From an uncultured Lachnospiraceae bacterium (GTDB lineage Bacteria; Bacillota; Clostridia; Lachnospirales; Lachnospiraceae): a stretch of 64,000 bases of DNA. A program made the position numbers and the translations under genes. The first letter of the stretch is position 1; every line of letters starts with the position of its first letter. Location: the NCBI GenBank assembly GCA_910589075.1, contig CAJUSK010000012.1, forward strand, positions 124,001-188,000, written 5' to 3'. This document shows, one piece after another, positions 7,796 through 17,278 of the stretch. The notes under the pieces are model-generated. The model searched no databases, was not told the origin of the DNA, and saw only the letters and a program-made list of their open reading frames with translations.

Positions 7796-8638
7796 ATGAT
7801 TGATCTGCATGTACATTCCAATAAATCCGACGGGACGTTCAGTCCCACACAACTGGTAGAGTATGCCGTGAAAAAAGGTCTTACCGCCTTTGCACTGACG
7901 GATCATGACACGGCTGACGGGCTGGAGGAAGCAATCGCCGCCTCCAAGTCCCGGCCTGTTACCGTCATCCCCGGCATCGAATTTTCCACCTCTTATGAAG
8001 ATAAGGACATCCATGTGCTGGGACTTGCAATCCATTACAAAGCGCCTGTTTTCTTATCTGCGCTGGCAGATTTTGTCGCTTCCAGAGAGCAGCGCAACGA
8101 GCGGATGTGTCAGAAATTACGGGACTATGCAAAGATTGATATTACCTATGAGAAACTAAAACAGGCTTCCCCCGGCGCCGTCATTACCAGAGCGCATTAC
8201 GCCGGATATCTGTTGGAGCACGGTGTGGTAAACAGTATGCCGGAAGCCTTTGAACGGTTTATCGGCGACCAGGCGCCCTGTTTTATTCCCCGTGAAAAAG
8301 TAACTCCACTGCAGGCTGTACGTCTCATCCGGGAAGCAGAGGGGATTCCGGTACTGGCGCATCCGCCCCTGTACCATCTCAGCGACGCCCGGCTGGAAGC
8401 TCTGGTAAAAATGCTCACGGAAAACGGCCTGGCCGGCGTGGAAGCACTCTATTCCACCTATACGCCCGGTGAAGAAACCCATATGAAAAGCCTGGCCCGA
8501 AAATACGGCCTGCTCATTACAGGCGGCTCCGACTTCCATGGCGCCCGCAAACCGGACATTGATATGGGAACAGGAAAAGGCAATCTCTATGTTCATGACA
8601 GTATCCTGGATGCTCTGTATGCTTACCAGGCCAGATAA
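7796..8638 (+). CDS. PHP-domain phosphoesterase (RNase AM/TrpH/YciV-like)
   Basis: 280 aa. MIDLHVHSNKSDG (HxHxxxSDG), ALTDHDTADG, the conserved Glu in GIEFS, HVLGL and HFHGARKP-type terminal histidines (GSDFHGARKPD) are the metal ligands of the PHP superfamily. The arrangement with a central alpha domain (about residues 100-190) is that of the TrpH/YciV group, which hydrolyse 3',5'-nucleoside bisphosphates or act as 5'-3' exonucleases on short RNAs. Follows the ABC-F gene by 14 bp and is probably co-transcribed. Confidence 0.87.
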   Translation: MIDLHVHSNKSDGTFSPTQLVEYAVKKGLTAFALTDHDTADGLEEAIAASKSRPVTVIPGIEFSTSYEDKDIHVLGLAIHYKAPVFLSALADFVASREQRNERMCQKLRDYAKIDITYEKLKQASPGAVITRAHYAGYLLEHGVVNSMPEAFERFIGDQAPCFIPREKVTPLQAVRLIREAEGIPVLAHPPLYHLSDARLEALVKMLTENGLAGVEALYSTYTPGEETHMKSLARKYGLLITGGSDFHGARKPDIDMGTGKGNLYVHDSILDALYAYQAR

Positions 8639-8661
8639 AACAGAAGCAGGGAGAAGATGAT

Positions 8662-9477
8662 ATGGAAAAGAAAATATTCTTTACAGATCTGGATGAAACC
8701 CTTTTGACTACGGAAAAAACCGTCACAGAGGCCACGAAGGCTGCACTGATAAAACTGTCCCAGGCCGGGCATTACATCGCCCTCACTTCCGGCAGACATT
8801 TAAACAGTATGAAGGAAGCCCGCCAGTTGCTCCCTATCCCTGACAGGGGACTGTATTATATCGCAAACAACGGTGGACAGATTGTTGACGGTGAAACGGG
8901 AGAAGCCATCTCCGAACTCCGCCTGACAATGGAAGAAACCAGGTATCTTTTACATGCGTCAGCCCGGGCGGGCATACACTGCCACGCCTATACCGACGAA
9001 GCCATCGTAGCCGGGAGCCAGACGCCGGAACTCACCTTTTATCAGAAAACCATCCATTTGCCGGCAATCTTTACGGAGGATATACCGGGAGCGCTGTCGC
9101 TGCCTCCGTTCAAATGTCTCGCCATCAGCCTCAGGGGCCGGGACACTCTGGAAGAACTCAAGCAATCCCTGCTGCCCTGGGCACAGGGACATGTGACGCT
9201 TATCTGCTCCACCGACCGTCTGCTGGAAATGTTCCCAGCCGCTTCCGGGAAGGGTTCTGCCCTGAAACGGCTGGCACAGCATTTACATATTCCCCTTTCC
9301 CACACGATGTCCGCCGGTGATCAGGACAATGATATTTCCATGCTGGAAGCCGCCGGACTGGGTATCGCCATGTGCAATGGATCTCAGGGGGCAAGGGCCG
9401 CCGCAGATGCCGTTACCGAATCTGATAACAACCACGATGGCCTGGTGCCCTTTCTGGAACAGTTTTTCGAAATATAA
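8662..9477 (+). CDS. Cof-type HAD-IIB phosphatase
   Basis: 271 aa. FFTDLDETLLT gives the catalytic DxDxT motif I, ALTSGRHLNS motif II, and GDQDNDISMLEAAG motif IV (DxxxD) with GIAMCNG following, all in Cof/YidA order. The segment between motifs II and III is the C2B cap. Members dephosphorylate sugar phosphates or flavin/nucleotide cofactors; the substrate cannot be read from sequence. Follows the PHP gene by 23 bp with a GGGAGAAGATGAT ribosome site. It converges on the small gene ending at 9490. Confidence 0.9.
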   Translation: MEKKIFFTDLDETLLTTEKTVTEATKAALIKLSQAGHYIALTSGRHLNSMKEARQLLPIPDRGLYYIANNGGQIVDGETGEAISELRLTMEETRYLLHASARAGIHCHAYTDEAIVAGSQTPELTFYQKTIHLPAIFTEDIPGALSLPPFKCLAISLRGRDTLEELKQSLLPWAQGHVTLICSTDRLLEMFPAASGKGSALKRLAQHLHIPLSHTMSAGDQDNDISMLEAAGLGIAMCNGSQGARAAADAVTESDNNHDGLVPFLEQFFEI

Positions 9478-9489
9478 GTTTATTTTTCT

Positions 9490-9756
9490 TTACCCTTCCA
9501 CAATCAAATATCTGCCGTCGCCGACCTCGAATACCTCATCCGCTTCCAGGATGGTATCCTGGTCGGCGCCGTCCAGGTCAATACCGGCCGTATCAAAATA
9601 TTCCAGTACGGCTTCCGGTGAATCCACCACCACCGCCATACATTCCTCCAGAAAATGCTCTGCCTCTTCCAGGCTTTCCGCCACTGTTTCCGGAAACAAC
9701 TGAAGCTGATGCTTTAAAAAACACTGTAATACCACATCGTCAAACTGCATACGCAC
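9490..9756 (-). CDS. Small acidic protein of unknown function
   Basis: 88 aa, no signal or membrane segment. I do not recognise the family. It is rich in Asp and Glu, with predicted helices at 1-45 (FLKHQLQLFPETVAESLEEA) followed by short strands that end DGRYLIVEG. AAGGAG lies eight bases before the ATG, and codon use matches its neighbours. It sits 24 bp after the HAD phosphatase gene on the same strand, so it may share its transcript. Confidence 0.7.
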   Translation of the reverse strand: MRMQFDDVVLQCFLKHQLQLFPETVAESLEEAEHFLEECMAVVVDSPEAVLEYFDTAGIDLDGADQDTILEADEVFEVGDGRYLIVEG

Positions 9757-9780
9757 TCTCCTTTCCCGATTCTCCGGATA

Positions 9781-10431
9781 CTACACGTAGTCCAGCAACT
9801 CCATGGGATGATTGATAATGGCATCCGCATGGTTTTCTTCCAATTCCGCCCGGTCGCGGAACCCCCACAACACACCCACCGTAAAAGCGCCGCTGCTTTT
9901 CCCGGTCTGCATATCCGTATTGGTATCGCCCACATACAACAGCTCCCCGGTGGAGACGCCCAGTGTCCGGGCCAGCAGAAATACTCCCTCCGGGCTGGGT
10001 TTTCTGGCAATCTCCGGTGTCTGCCCCTGCACTGCGTCAAATATCTCCTCACCAAACAGGTCAGAAATCACCTTACAGGTGTTGGGATGTGGCTTGTTGG
10101 AAAGGACGGCTGTGAGAATCTTTCTCCGTTTCAATTCTGCCAGCAGTTCCGGAATGCCTGCATAGGGTTTTACCTGATACATACAGTCTGCCGCAAACAG
10201 CTCATCGTACGCCGCCTTCACTTCATCATACAGATCTGACCGGTCTTCTTCCTGGCTGCGCAGCACCCGCCGGATCAGTTCTGCCGCACCGTCTCCCACA
10301 AAATATTTATAACGGTCCGTTTCAAACGGCTGCAGGCCGGAGGCTTCCAACGCCCGGTTCGCACAATAGGCGATGGATACAATGGAATCTGACAATGTTC
10401 CGTCCAAATCAAAAATAACCGCTTTTTTCAT
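9781..10431 (-). CDS. HAD-IA phosphatase, phosphoglycolate-phosphatase-like
   Basis: 216 aa. MKKAVIFDLDGTLSDS carries DxDGT (motif I), VLSNKPH motif II (S/T-N), and YVGDTNTDMQTG motif IV; the helical cap (about residues 18-85) is the Gph type. Likely role is hydrolysis of small phosphomonoesters such as phosphoglycolate or a pyrophosphate-like substrate. A GTG two codons upstream is open, but AGGAGA is spaced correctly only for the ATG at 10431. Followed closely by the small gene at 9490-9756 and preceded by maf (34-bp gap). Confidence 0.87.
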   Translation of the reverse strand: MKKAVIFDLDGTLSDSIVSIAYCANRALEASGLQPFETDRYKYFVGDGAAELIRRVLRSQEEDRSDLYDEVKAAYDELFAADCMYQVKPYAGIPELLAELKRRKILTAVLSNKPHPNTCKVISDLFGEEIFDAVQGQTPEIARKPSPEGVFLLARTLGVSTGELLYVGDTNTDMQTGKSSGAFTVGVLWGFRDRAELEENHADAIINHPMELLDYV

Positions 10432-10465
10432 ATGCACTCTCCTGCCATCTTATTTATTGGGATAT

Positions 10466-11053
10466 TCAATGAAATTTCTTCAGTTCCTGATACAGTGCGG
10501 CCACCGGAAGCCCCAGCACCGTATGATATTCACCCTGAATCCCATCCACATACATGGCAAAGCTGCCCTGAATCCCATAGGCGCCCGCCTTGTCCATGGA
10601 CTCACCCTTTTCGATATAGGCCCATATCTCCCAGTCCTCCATGGCATGTACAGTCACCAGCGCCTTTCTGGAAAAGGTATCATATGTCCGCTCTCCATGT
10701 TCCACATCAATGAGCGTGACGCCCGTATAAACTTCATGGGTACGCCCCTGGAGACTGTGGAGCATATGAAAGGCATCCTCCTTTGTCCTGGGCTTTCCCA
10801 TGATTTCCCCGTCACAGACCACAATGGTATCGGCGCCGAGAATCATACCGTCCTGATACCCCGCCGCCACCGCTTCCGCTTTCTGACGGGACAGATTTTC
10901 CACGATTTCTGCAGGCGTATCCCCTTCCGGCACCTCTTTTTCCCGGCTGGGTACCACCTGGAAGGAGAGGCCCATCAGTGCAAGCAGTTCTTTTCTGCGC
11001 GGAGATGCGGAGGCCAGAATGATCTTTTTTTCTTTCATGCCTTTGTCTCTCAC
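10466..11053 (-). CDS. maf: Maf-like nucleoside triphosphate pyrophosphatase
   Basis: 195 aa. IILASASPRRKELLALMG is the Maf signature loop, with ADTIVV (DTxV) and the GKPRTKEDAFHML segment. Maf proteins hydrolyse non-canonical dTTP/UTP-type nucleotides to monophosphates as house-cleaning enzymes and affect septum formation in Bacillus. The start may be the GTG at 11053, 3 bp after the ppk stop, where GAGGA is well placed, or the internal ATG at 11038, which matches the usual protein start but has no spaced ribosome site. Tight coupling to ppk suggests one transcript. Confidence 0.9.
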   Translation of the reverse strand: MRDKGMKEKKIILASASPRRKELLALMGLSFQVVPSREKEVPEGDTPAEIVENLSRQKAEAVAAGYQDGMILGADTIVVCDGEIMGKPRTKEDAFHMLHSLQGRTHEVYTGVTLIDVEHGERTYDTFSRKALVTVHAMEDWEIWAYIEKGESMDKAGAYGIQGSFAMYVDGIQGEYHTVLGLPVAALYQELKKFH

Positions 11054-11056
11054 GTC

Positions 11057-13207
11057 TCAGTCCTCTTTTTCATAGGCAATGTGTGCTTCCGGTATAAAAG
11101 TACGATTGGAACAGACCTCTTCCTGTTTCCGGGCCTGCTCTATGGATTCCCGGCAAAAAGCTTCCTGGGAGTCCAGACGTTCTTTTCCCCGTCCGTCCAC
11201 TTTTTCGTATACGTTGTCCTTTGTCAGGATATTTGCCTTCACATTGTCCCCAAGCTGCATATCCAGTATGTGTATCACCCGCTGTTTCAATTCTTCTTTT
11301 TCTATGGGGAAGAGGATTTCCACACGCCGTTCCAGATTTCTGGGCATCCAGTCCGCACTGCCCATATAAATTTCGGGCTCGCCATCGTTTTCAAAGTAGA
11401 AAATACGGCTATGCTCCAGGAAATTGCCCACAATGGAACGGACCTTAATATTTTCACTTACCCCCGGTATCCCTACCCGCAGACAGCAGATACCTCTGAC
11501 AATCAGATGGATCTTAACCCCGGCAGTGCTGGCCTCATACAAAGCCTCTATCACATCCCTGTCGCAGAGAGAATTGACCTTTGCGATAATTTTGGCCTTT
11601 CTGCCCTTCCGCGCAAAATCTCTTTCCCTGTGAATCATTGAGAGGAAACGGTCTTTCAGCCAAAGCGGCGCCAGAGACAGTTTATTCCAGCTCAGAGGCT
11701 CCGAATAGCCGGACAGCATATTGAACACGGCTGTGGCATCCTCGCCGATGGATTCACTGCAGGTCAAAAGCCCTGTATCGGTGTACAGTTTTGCCGTGGC
11801 ATCGTTATAATTACCGGTTCCCAGATGCACATACCGGGCAATGCCTTCCTCTTCCTGTCGCACCACCAGTGTAATCTTACTGTGGGTTTTCAGGCCCACC
11901 AGGCCGTATATTACATGGCAGCCCGCTTTCTCCAGCATTTTTGCCCAGACGATATTATTTTCTTCATCAAATCGGGCTTTGAGTTCTACCAGTACAGACA
12001 CCTGCTTGCCATTTTCCGCCGCCTGGGCCAGCGCCGCTATAATCGGTGAATTGCCGCTGACACGGTACAGTGTCTGCTTGATTGCCAGAACCTGGGGATC
12101 TCTCGCTGCCTGCCTGATGAAATCCACCACAGGCGTAAAGGTTTGATAGGGATGGAACAACAGAATATCCTGTTTTTGAATCTTCTCAAAGATACTGCCT
12201 TCCCCTTCCATCTCAGGCACAGGCTGGGGGGTATACCCCGGTTTTTTCAGATGATCAAAGCCTTCCATCCCGTACATTTTCATCAAAAACGTCAGATCCA
12301 GAGGACCGGCGATCCTGTACAGTTCTTCTTCTTTGATATGCAGTTCTTTTTCAATCATCTTGAGCAGCTTTTTATCAATATTGGCCTCCACTTCCAGACG
12401 GATTGCCTTTCCCCACTGCCGTTTTTTCAACTGTTTTTCAATTTCCTTTAACAGATCCGCCGCCTCATCTTCCTCAATGGTCAGATCTGCATTCCGCATA
12501 ATGCGGAAGGGATGGGCGCATACAATATCGTAGCTTAAAAACAGCTTTTCCATATTCTTTTCAATGATTTCTTCCAGAAGAATCACTTTCCGAATGCCGT
12601 CCCCGGAAGGGATTTCCACGATTCTGGGCAGGACACTGGGCACCTGCACCGTGGCAAACTCCAGTTCTTTGCCCCCGTCTTTTTTCCGTACCAGCGCGCC
12701 GATATTCAGAGATTTGTTTCGGATCAGCGGAAACGGCCGGGAAGAATCCACCGCCATGGGAGTCAGAACCGGATACACGTTGTCCTTAAAAAACCGGTCT
12801 ACATACTCTCCCTCCGCTTTTGACAACTCTTCATGGGTCTGTATGACATGCAGGCCGTTCTTTTCAAGAAGCGGCAGCAGCGAACGGGTGTAGGTAGAGT
12901 ATTGCATATTCACCAGTTCATGGGTAGCCTGGTCCAGTTCTTTCAACTGTTCCTGAGGCGTGAGGCCGGCAATATCCGGTTTATCATATTTCACTGCCAC
13001 CATATCTTTCAGGGAAGCCACACGGATCATAAAAAACTCATCCAGATTGGAGGCCGTAATGCTCAGAAACTTCAGCCGTTCAAACAGTGGGTTATTTTTG
13101 TCTCTCGCTTCATTCAACACACGGGTATTGAACAGAATCCAGCTCAGTTCCCGGTTCGTATAGTATTTTGGATTGGTAAAATCTGTTTTTTTCTCTTTAT
13201 CCGCCAT
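11057..13207 (-). CDS. ppk1: Polyphosphate kinase 1
   Basis: 716 aa, full family length, four-domain PPK1. N domain starts KYYTNRELSWILFNTRVLNEA; the phosphorylated His is in GLVGLKTHSKITLVVR, with the second conserved region YVHLGTGNYNDATAKLYTD; the C2 domain has MGSADWMPRNLERRVE. The enzyme reversibly adds the gamma-phosphate of ATP to polyphosphate at the membrane. Only 2 bp separate it from the Ppx/GppA stop, and maf follows 3 bp after, so synthesis and turnover of polyphosphate are translationally linked here. Confidence 0.96.
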   Translation of the reverse strand: MADKEKKTDFTNPKYYTNRELSWILFNTRVLNEARDKNNPLFERLKFLSITASNLDEFFMIRVASLKDMVAVKYDKPDIAGLTPQEQLKELDQATHELVNMQYSTYTRSLLPLLEKNGLHVIQTHEELSKAEGEYVDRFFKDNVYPVLTPMAVDSSRPFPLIRNKSLNIGALVRKKDGGKELEFATVQVPSVLPRIVEIPSGDGIRKVILLEEIIEKNMEKLFLSYDIVCAHPFRIMRNADLTIEEDEAADLLKEIEKQLKKRQWGKAIRLEVEANIDKKLLKMIEKELHIKEEELYRIAGPLDLTFLMKMYGMEGFDHLKKPGYTPQPVPEMEGEGSIFEKIQKQDILLFHPYQTFTPVVDFIRQAARDPQVLAIKQTLYRVSGNSPIIAALAQAAENGKQVSVLVELKARFDEENNIVWAKMLEKAGCHVIYGLVGLKTHSKITLVVRQEEEGIARYVHLGTGNYNDATAKLYTDTGLLTCSESIGEDATAVFNMLSGYSEPLSWNKLSLAPLWLKDRFLSMIHRERDFARKGRKAKIIAKVNSLCDRDVIEALYEASTAGVKIHLIVRGICCLRVGIPGVSENIKVRSIVGNFLEHSRIFYFENDGEPEIYMGSADWMPRNLERRVEILFPIEKEELKQRVIHILDMQLGDNVKANILTKDNVYEKVDGRGKERLDSQEAFCRESIEQARKQEEVCSNRTFIPEAHIAYEKED

Positions 13208-13209
13208 GG

Positions 13210-14748
13210 CTATATTCCTCTTTTCCTTTTGATAACAGGTGTTACTTCAAAAATCTCTTCAAAAAACGCCGCTTTGGAAGAAAGCAGCCCTTTTTCCAGT
13301 GTAATATCATAGGGGGTATTCACAGTCAGAAGCAACTGTTTGTCCCTCAATGTGGCCGTAATATCCCGGAACTTCTCTTTGTGGCTCCGATCCAGACCGG
13401 TAGCCACCCGCAGAATGGCAGTCAGCTTCGCCACAGTGAGGTAGGAGTGCTTATCCGGTATGGTTTCCCGGCCTTCTCCGTAATAGGAAAAGTCCCGGTA
13501 ATTATATCGTACCACATTGGCCACAATGACCCGTTCCACATGGGAAATACCGATAATCTCCGTTGACATCACAATCTCATAGGAGGCCTCGCCCACATTG
13601 TTCATGGAAATATATTTTCCGCAGTCATGCAGCAGCGCCGCCAGACGCAGAAGGAGCCGCTCCCGCTTGCTGAGACCATGGGCCTTTTTCATACTGTCAA
13701 ATATGGTCAGGGCAATCTTTTCCAGTGTTTCGCCCCGTTTCTTGCTGCCCATATATCGTTTGCTGATATTCTGTGTACAGTCAATAATATCTTTTTCAAA
13801 GTCATGGGTGGTCACAAGTATTTTATTTTTTTCGGCGTATTCATAGCCGATCCCGTCACAGAGCGTCACGCCCGGTATCCACAGTTTGGAAACGCCCATG
13901 GTGCGCAGGAATTTCTCCACCAGCATGGAAGAAATATACAGAAGGACAATGCTCTCTTCCGGCATCTGCAGTTCTTTGCTCAGTTCCGACCAGGAATGTT
14001 CCCGTACCTCTCCCATAAAGCGCAGATAGGTGTCCTTGTCAATGTAATTTTCCAGAAATCTCCGGTCTTTCTTGCCCAGCGCATTGGAAATATATTCGTC
14101 CACCACGATCATATTGTCGATTTTCTTTCCCTTGAGATAGAGCTTTTCCAAAACCTCTATCTGGCTGCCCGACAATTCATCTATAATATCCGCATACTGG
14201 GACCGGCGCAGCTTGAGTTTGGATAAATGTTCCCGGATCAGCAGGATACCCAGACGCATATTCTGGGTTGTCACCAGCGAATCCTTGTCAAACAGGGAAA
14301 CCTGCAGGCTTCCGCCGCCGATATCCAGCATGGCCGTGCCGTTGGATATGAGCCAGTTAAAACTCTCCCCCTTAGACGCCACAGATTTGTAATCCAGAAA
14401 ACGCTGTTCTGAATTGCTCAATATATCTATATGTATCCCTGTCCGCATCTTAATCTGTTCCAGAACGATTTCCCGGTTTACCATCTCCCGGACAGCGCTG
14501 GTGCCATATGCCTGGTAATCCGCCACACGATAAGATTTCATAATATCGCTGTACTCACTCAGGACACGACACAGTTCATCCACTTTTTCATGGCTCAGTT
14601 TTCCCGTTGTGTATGTCTCTGTCCCCAGATCAATCCTGTGTCTGATATGATCAATTTCCCTGAGTTTTTCCTTGGGCGAAATCTCAAATATCTTCATGGA
14701 AAGCTCATAGGAGCCCACATCAATCGCCGCAAATGTTTTTACACCCAT
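13210..14748 (-). CDS. ppx: Ppx/GppA exopolyphosphatase with C-terminal HD domain
   Basis: 512 aa. Residues 1-300 form the actin-like Ppx/GppA fold: FAAIDVGSYELSMKIFE (phosphate 1 loop), AYGTSAVREM, and MLDIGGGSLQVSLF (phosphate 2 loop). Residues from about 330 are an HD phosphohydrolase-like domain with LRLAALLHDCGKYI. The family hydrolyses terminal phosphates of polyphosphate and/or pppGpp. It is encoded directly before ppk1 (2-bp gap), so opposing activities are made together. GATGAATGGGTG gives the ATG start 6 bp after the AAA ATPase stop. Confidence 0.94.
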   Translation of the reverse strand: MGVKTFAAIDVGSYELSMKIFEISPKEKLREIDHIRHRIDLGTETYTTGKLSHEKVDELCRVLSEYSDIMKSYRVADYQAYGTSAVREMVNREIVLEQIKMRTGIHIDILSNSEQRFLDYKSVASKGESFNWLISNGTAMLDIGGGSLQVSLFDKDSLVTTQNMRLGILLIREHLSKLKLRRSQYADIIDELSGSQIEVLEKLYLKGKKIDNMIVVDEYISNALGKKDRRFLENYIDKDTYLRFMGEVREHSWSELSKELQMPEESIVLLYISSMLVEKFLRTMGVSKLWIPGVTLCDGIGYEYAEKNKILVTTHDFEKDIIDCTQNISKRYMGSKKRGETLEKIALTIFDSMKKAHGLSKRERLLLRLAALLHDCGKYISMNNVGEASYEIVMSTEIIGISHVERVIVANVVRYNYRDFSYYGEGRETIPDKHSYLTVAKLTAILRVATGLDRSHKEKFRDITATLRDKQLLLTVNTPYDITLEKGLLSSKAAFFEEIFEVTPVIKRKRGI

Positions 14749-14754
14749 TCATCT

Positions 14755-16053
14755 TCACCCCTCTGCTTTTTTTCCTGCCAGATAATCAATAAACTGCTGC
14801 GCACAACGCCCTGAACGGCCGCCGTGGGCCAGTTCCCACTGATTCGCCTGCGCCAGAAGCGCATCCTCCGGTATGGGAAGCGCACTCCTGGCCGCCAGTG
14901 TCCTGACGATGTTCTGAAATTCTTTTTTGTCCGGCGAACCGAAATAAATGGTTACGCCAAACCGGGAAGCCAGCGACAGCTTCTCCTGCACGGTATCATT
15001 GGTATGCAGGTCATCATCCCGGTCCGCCTTATCGCCAAACCGCTCCCGCACCAGATGCCGTCTGTTGGACGTGGCATAAATCAGCACATTATCCGGCCTT
15101 TTCTCCAGTCCGCCTTCGATGACCGCCTTTAAATATTTGTATTCGATTTCGAACTCTTCAAAGCTCAGATCATCCATATAAATAATGAACTTATAATTCC
15201 GGTTTTTAATCTGTGCAATGATGTCGTTCAGATCACGGAACTGATGCTTATATACTTCGATAATGCGCAGTCCTCTGTGATAGTACTCATTGGCAATCGC
15301 CTTGATGCTGGAGGATTTCCCGGTGCCTGCATCTCCGAACAACAGACAGTTGTTGGCCTTTCTGCCTTCCACAAATGCCTCCGTATTGTCAATCAGCTTT
15401 TTCTTGGGTATATCATACCCCACCAGATCGTCCAGCTTCACATGGGCAATGTTCAAAATCGGCACAATTTCCATCACTTCCCCGTCATGTTCAATGCGGA
15501 ACGCCTTGTGCAGCCCAAATCTGCCCACGCCGTATTCCCTGTAAAATTCCGTCGTTATATCTTTCATTTCCGCCGCTGTGGCCGCCCCGGCAAGTTTGAC
15601 AGCCAGTTCACAGATACGGTCCCGGATACGGCTGTTGTACACTCTGCCCCGCCGCTCTCCCACGTGCCAGTCAAACAGAAGCGCAACCCGCTGCGCTCCC
15701 AGCCAATATATCATACCGGAAAAATCATAATCATAAAATTCCTTTATAATTTCAAAGTCATGGAGGGCCGCTTCATTGATGGTCCCTGCCACGCTTCCCA
15801 CCACTTCACATGCCATGCTGTAGCTGTTCTCACTGTTGGCCAGCAGATCGGACAGATAGCAGTGCCAGAGATTACCGTAAAAACCGTGGGTGCCGGCCAA
15901 CTCCAGCAGCCGGTGCATACAGTCATACAACAGCGCGGCCGGATCCCGGTCCACAGCATCCCCTTCCTGATAATGGGCCGTCAGCCATGCCATATCCTGC
16001 AATATATCTTCTTTTGCAAAATCCCTGTACAATATCAGTTCCTGTTCTCTCAT
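14755..16053 (-). CDS. AAA-family ATPase, DUF815 type
   Basis: 432 aa. Residues 1-200 are helical and unrecognised; the C-terminal ATPase has Walker A LFGDAGTGKSS (residues about 239-248), Walker B FIIYMDDLSFEE, sensor-like IYATSNRRHLVRERF, and an arginine-finger candidate in SLASRFGVT. This is the DUF815 arrangement seen in many bacteria; its role is not established. The frame opens ten codons further (16083), but only the ATG at 16053 has a spaced GAGGA, so it is preferred. Being 6 bp upstream of ppx-ppk1 suggests a link to polyphosphate or phosphate stress (inference). Confidence 0.88.
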   Translation of the reverse strand: MREQELILYRDFAKEDILQDMAWLTAHYQEGDAVDRDPAALLYDCMHRLLELAGTHGFYGNLWHCYLSDLLANSENSYSMACEVVGSVAGTINEAALHDFEIIKEFYDYDFSGMIYWLGAQRVALLFDWHVGERRGRVYNSRIRDRICELAVKLAGAATAAEMKDITTEFYREYGVGRFGLHKAFRIEHDGEVMEIVPILNIAHVKLDDLVGYDIPKKKLIDNTEAFVEGRKANNCLLFGDAGTGKSSSIKAIANEYYHRGLRIIEVYKHQFRDLNDIIAQIKNRNYKFIIYMDDLSFEEFEIEYKYLKAVIEGGLEKRPDNVLIYATSNRRHLVRERFGDKADRDDDLHTNDTVQEKLSLASRFGVTIYFGSPDKKEFQNIVRTLAARSALPIPEDALLAQANQWELAHGGRSGRCAQQFIDYLAGKKAEG

Positions 16054-16141
16054 TCCCTGTTCCTCTTCCGGTTCTGTTTTCATAACAACAAAAAAGCATA
16101 CTTTGCCAATGTTCCATTGCCATGGATACTGTCTGCCTGTC

Positions 16142-17278
16142 TCAGCGGCCTGTCACATAATTGCCCAGAATCCTCATATTCCGTGCCTCTTCCCGCAGCC
16201 CCCGCAGAGCGTTTTTCACCGCACTGTCCGCCAGATTGCCTTCAAAATCAATAAAAAACCGATATTCCCAGCTTCTGTCCTCGATGGGACGGCTTTCGAT
16301 TTTTGTCATATTCAGATTGTTGTAGATAAAATGAGACAACATGTGATACAGGGAACCGCTTTTATGCGGCAGTTCAAAACAAATGCTGACCTTATTGGCA
16401 TCTTTTTCAAAAATCTTCTGATTAGACACAACGATAAACCGGGTGGAATTGTCCTCTTCCTGATTGACGCCCTGCCTCAGCACCGTAAGCCCATAAATCT
16501 CTCCCGCATGCCGGGAAGCAATGGCCCCCTGGCTCCTGACACCGTCCTGCGCCACCTTCCTTGCCGCAAACGCGTTATTGGGCATACTGATCTGCTCCCA
16601 GTCCTTCCCTGCCAGATACCCCGCGCTCTGCATCAGCGACTGGGGATGGGAATATACGGTGCGTATCTCCTCTTCCCGGCTGCCGGGCACACCCAGCAGG
16701 CAGTGCTCAATGCGGATAATCTGTTCCCCCACAATATAATGTTCAAACTCCACCAACAGGTCATAGATTTCACTCACCACGCCGGCCGTGGAATTCTCAA
16801 TGGGAAGTACGGCAAAATCCGCACTGCCTTCATCAATGGCGCCCATGGCCTCCCGGAACGTGTCCACATGAAAGCTGTGAATCCCTTCGCCAAAATACGT
16901 TTCCATCGCTGCCTGGGAATATGCGCCTTCCGCTCCCTGGAAAACCACTCTGGCCGTTGACGCCTCCAGGTGTTCCACGCCGATAAACGGCAGCTTTCCC
17001 ATACTTCCATGCTCCGCCAGCAACTGATACTGGAGTTTGCGGCTCATGGACATAATCTGCTCGAACAGCTCTTCGACGCCATGGCTGTTAAAGGCATTGT
17101 GGGTCAGGGCCTTCACGGCCCTCAGCTTTTCTTCCTCTCTGGCTCTGTCAAATACTTTTTTGCCTGTATGTATCTTATATCCTGCCACCTGACGTGAAAT
17201 TTCCATACGCTTTTCATACAGTTCCACAATCTGTCTGTCTATTTCATCAATTCCCTGCCTGAGTTCACCTAAATCCAT
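16142..17278 (-). CDS. pheA: Bifunctional chorismate mutase / prephenate dehydratase (P-protein)
   Basis: 378 aa in three parts. Residues 1-90: AroQ-type chorismate mutase (LRQGIDEIDRQIVELYEKR, with the usual Arg and Lys ligands). Residues 110-285: prephenate dehydratase (VVFQGAEGAYSQAAMETYF, and the TRF catalytic Thr in NSTRFIVVSN). Residues 295-375: ACT regulatory domain with the ESRP phenylalanine-binding motif (KIESRPIEDRSWEY). It converts chorismate to phenylpyruvate for phenylalanine synthesis with expected Phe feedback. The upstream gap (17279-17591) contains no obvious T-box. Confidence 0.95.
   Translation of the reverse strand: MDLGELRQGIDEIDRQIVELYEKRMEISRQVAGYKIHTGKKVFDRAREEEKLRAVKALTHNAFNSHGVEELFEQIMSMSRKLQYQLLAEHGSMGKLPFIGVEHLEASTARVVFQGAEGAYSQAAMETYFGEGIHSFHVDTFREAMGAIDEGSADFAVLPIENSTAGVVSEIYDLLVEFEHYIVGEQIIRIEHCLLGVPGSREEEIRTVYSHPQSLMQSAGYLAGKDWEQISMPNNAFAARKVAQDGVRSQGAIASRHAGEIYGLTVLRQGVNQEEDNSTRFIVVSNQKIFEKDANKVSICFELPHKSGSLYHMLSHFIYNNLNMTKIESRPIEDRSWEYRFFIDFEGNLADSAVKNALRGLREEARNMRILGNYVTGR

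Noticed and set aside
10373..11641. Plus-strand 422-codon frame opposite maf and ppk1
   Set aside because: Mirror of two well-identified genes; no start signal.
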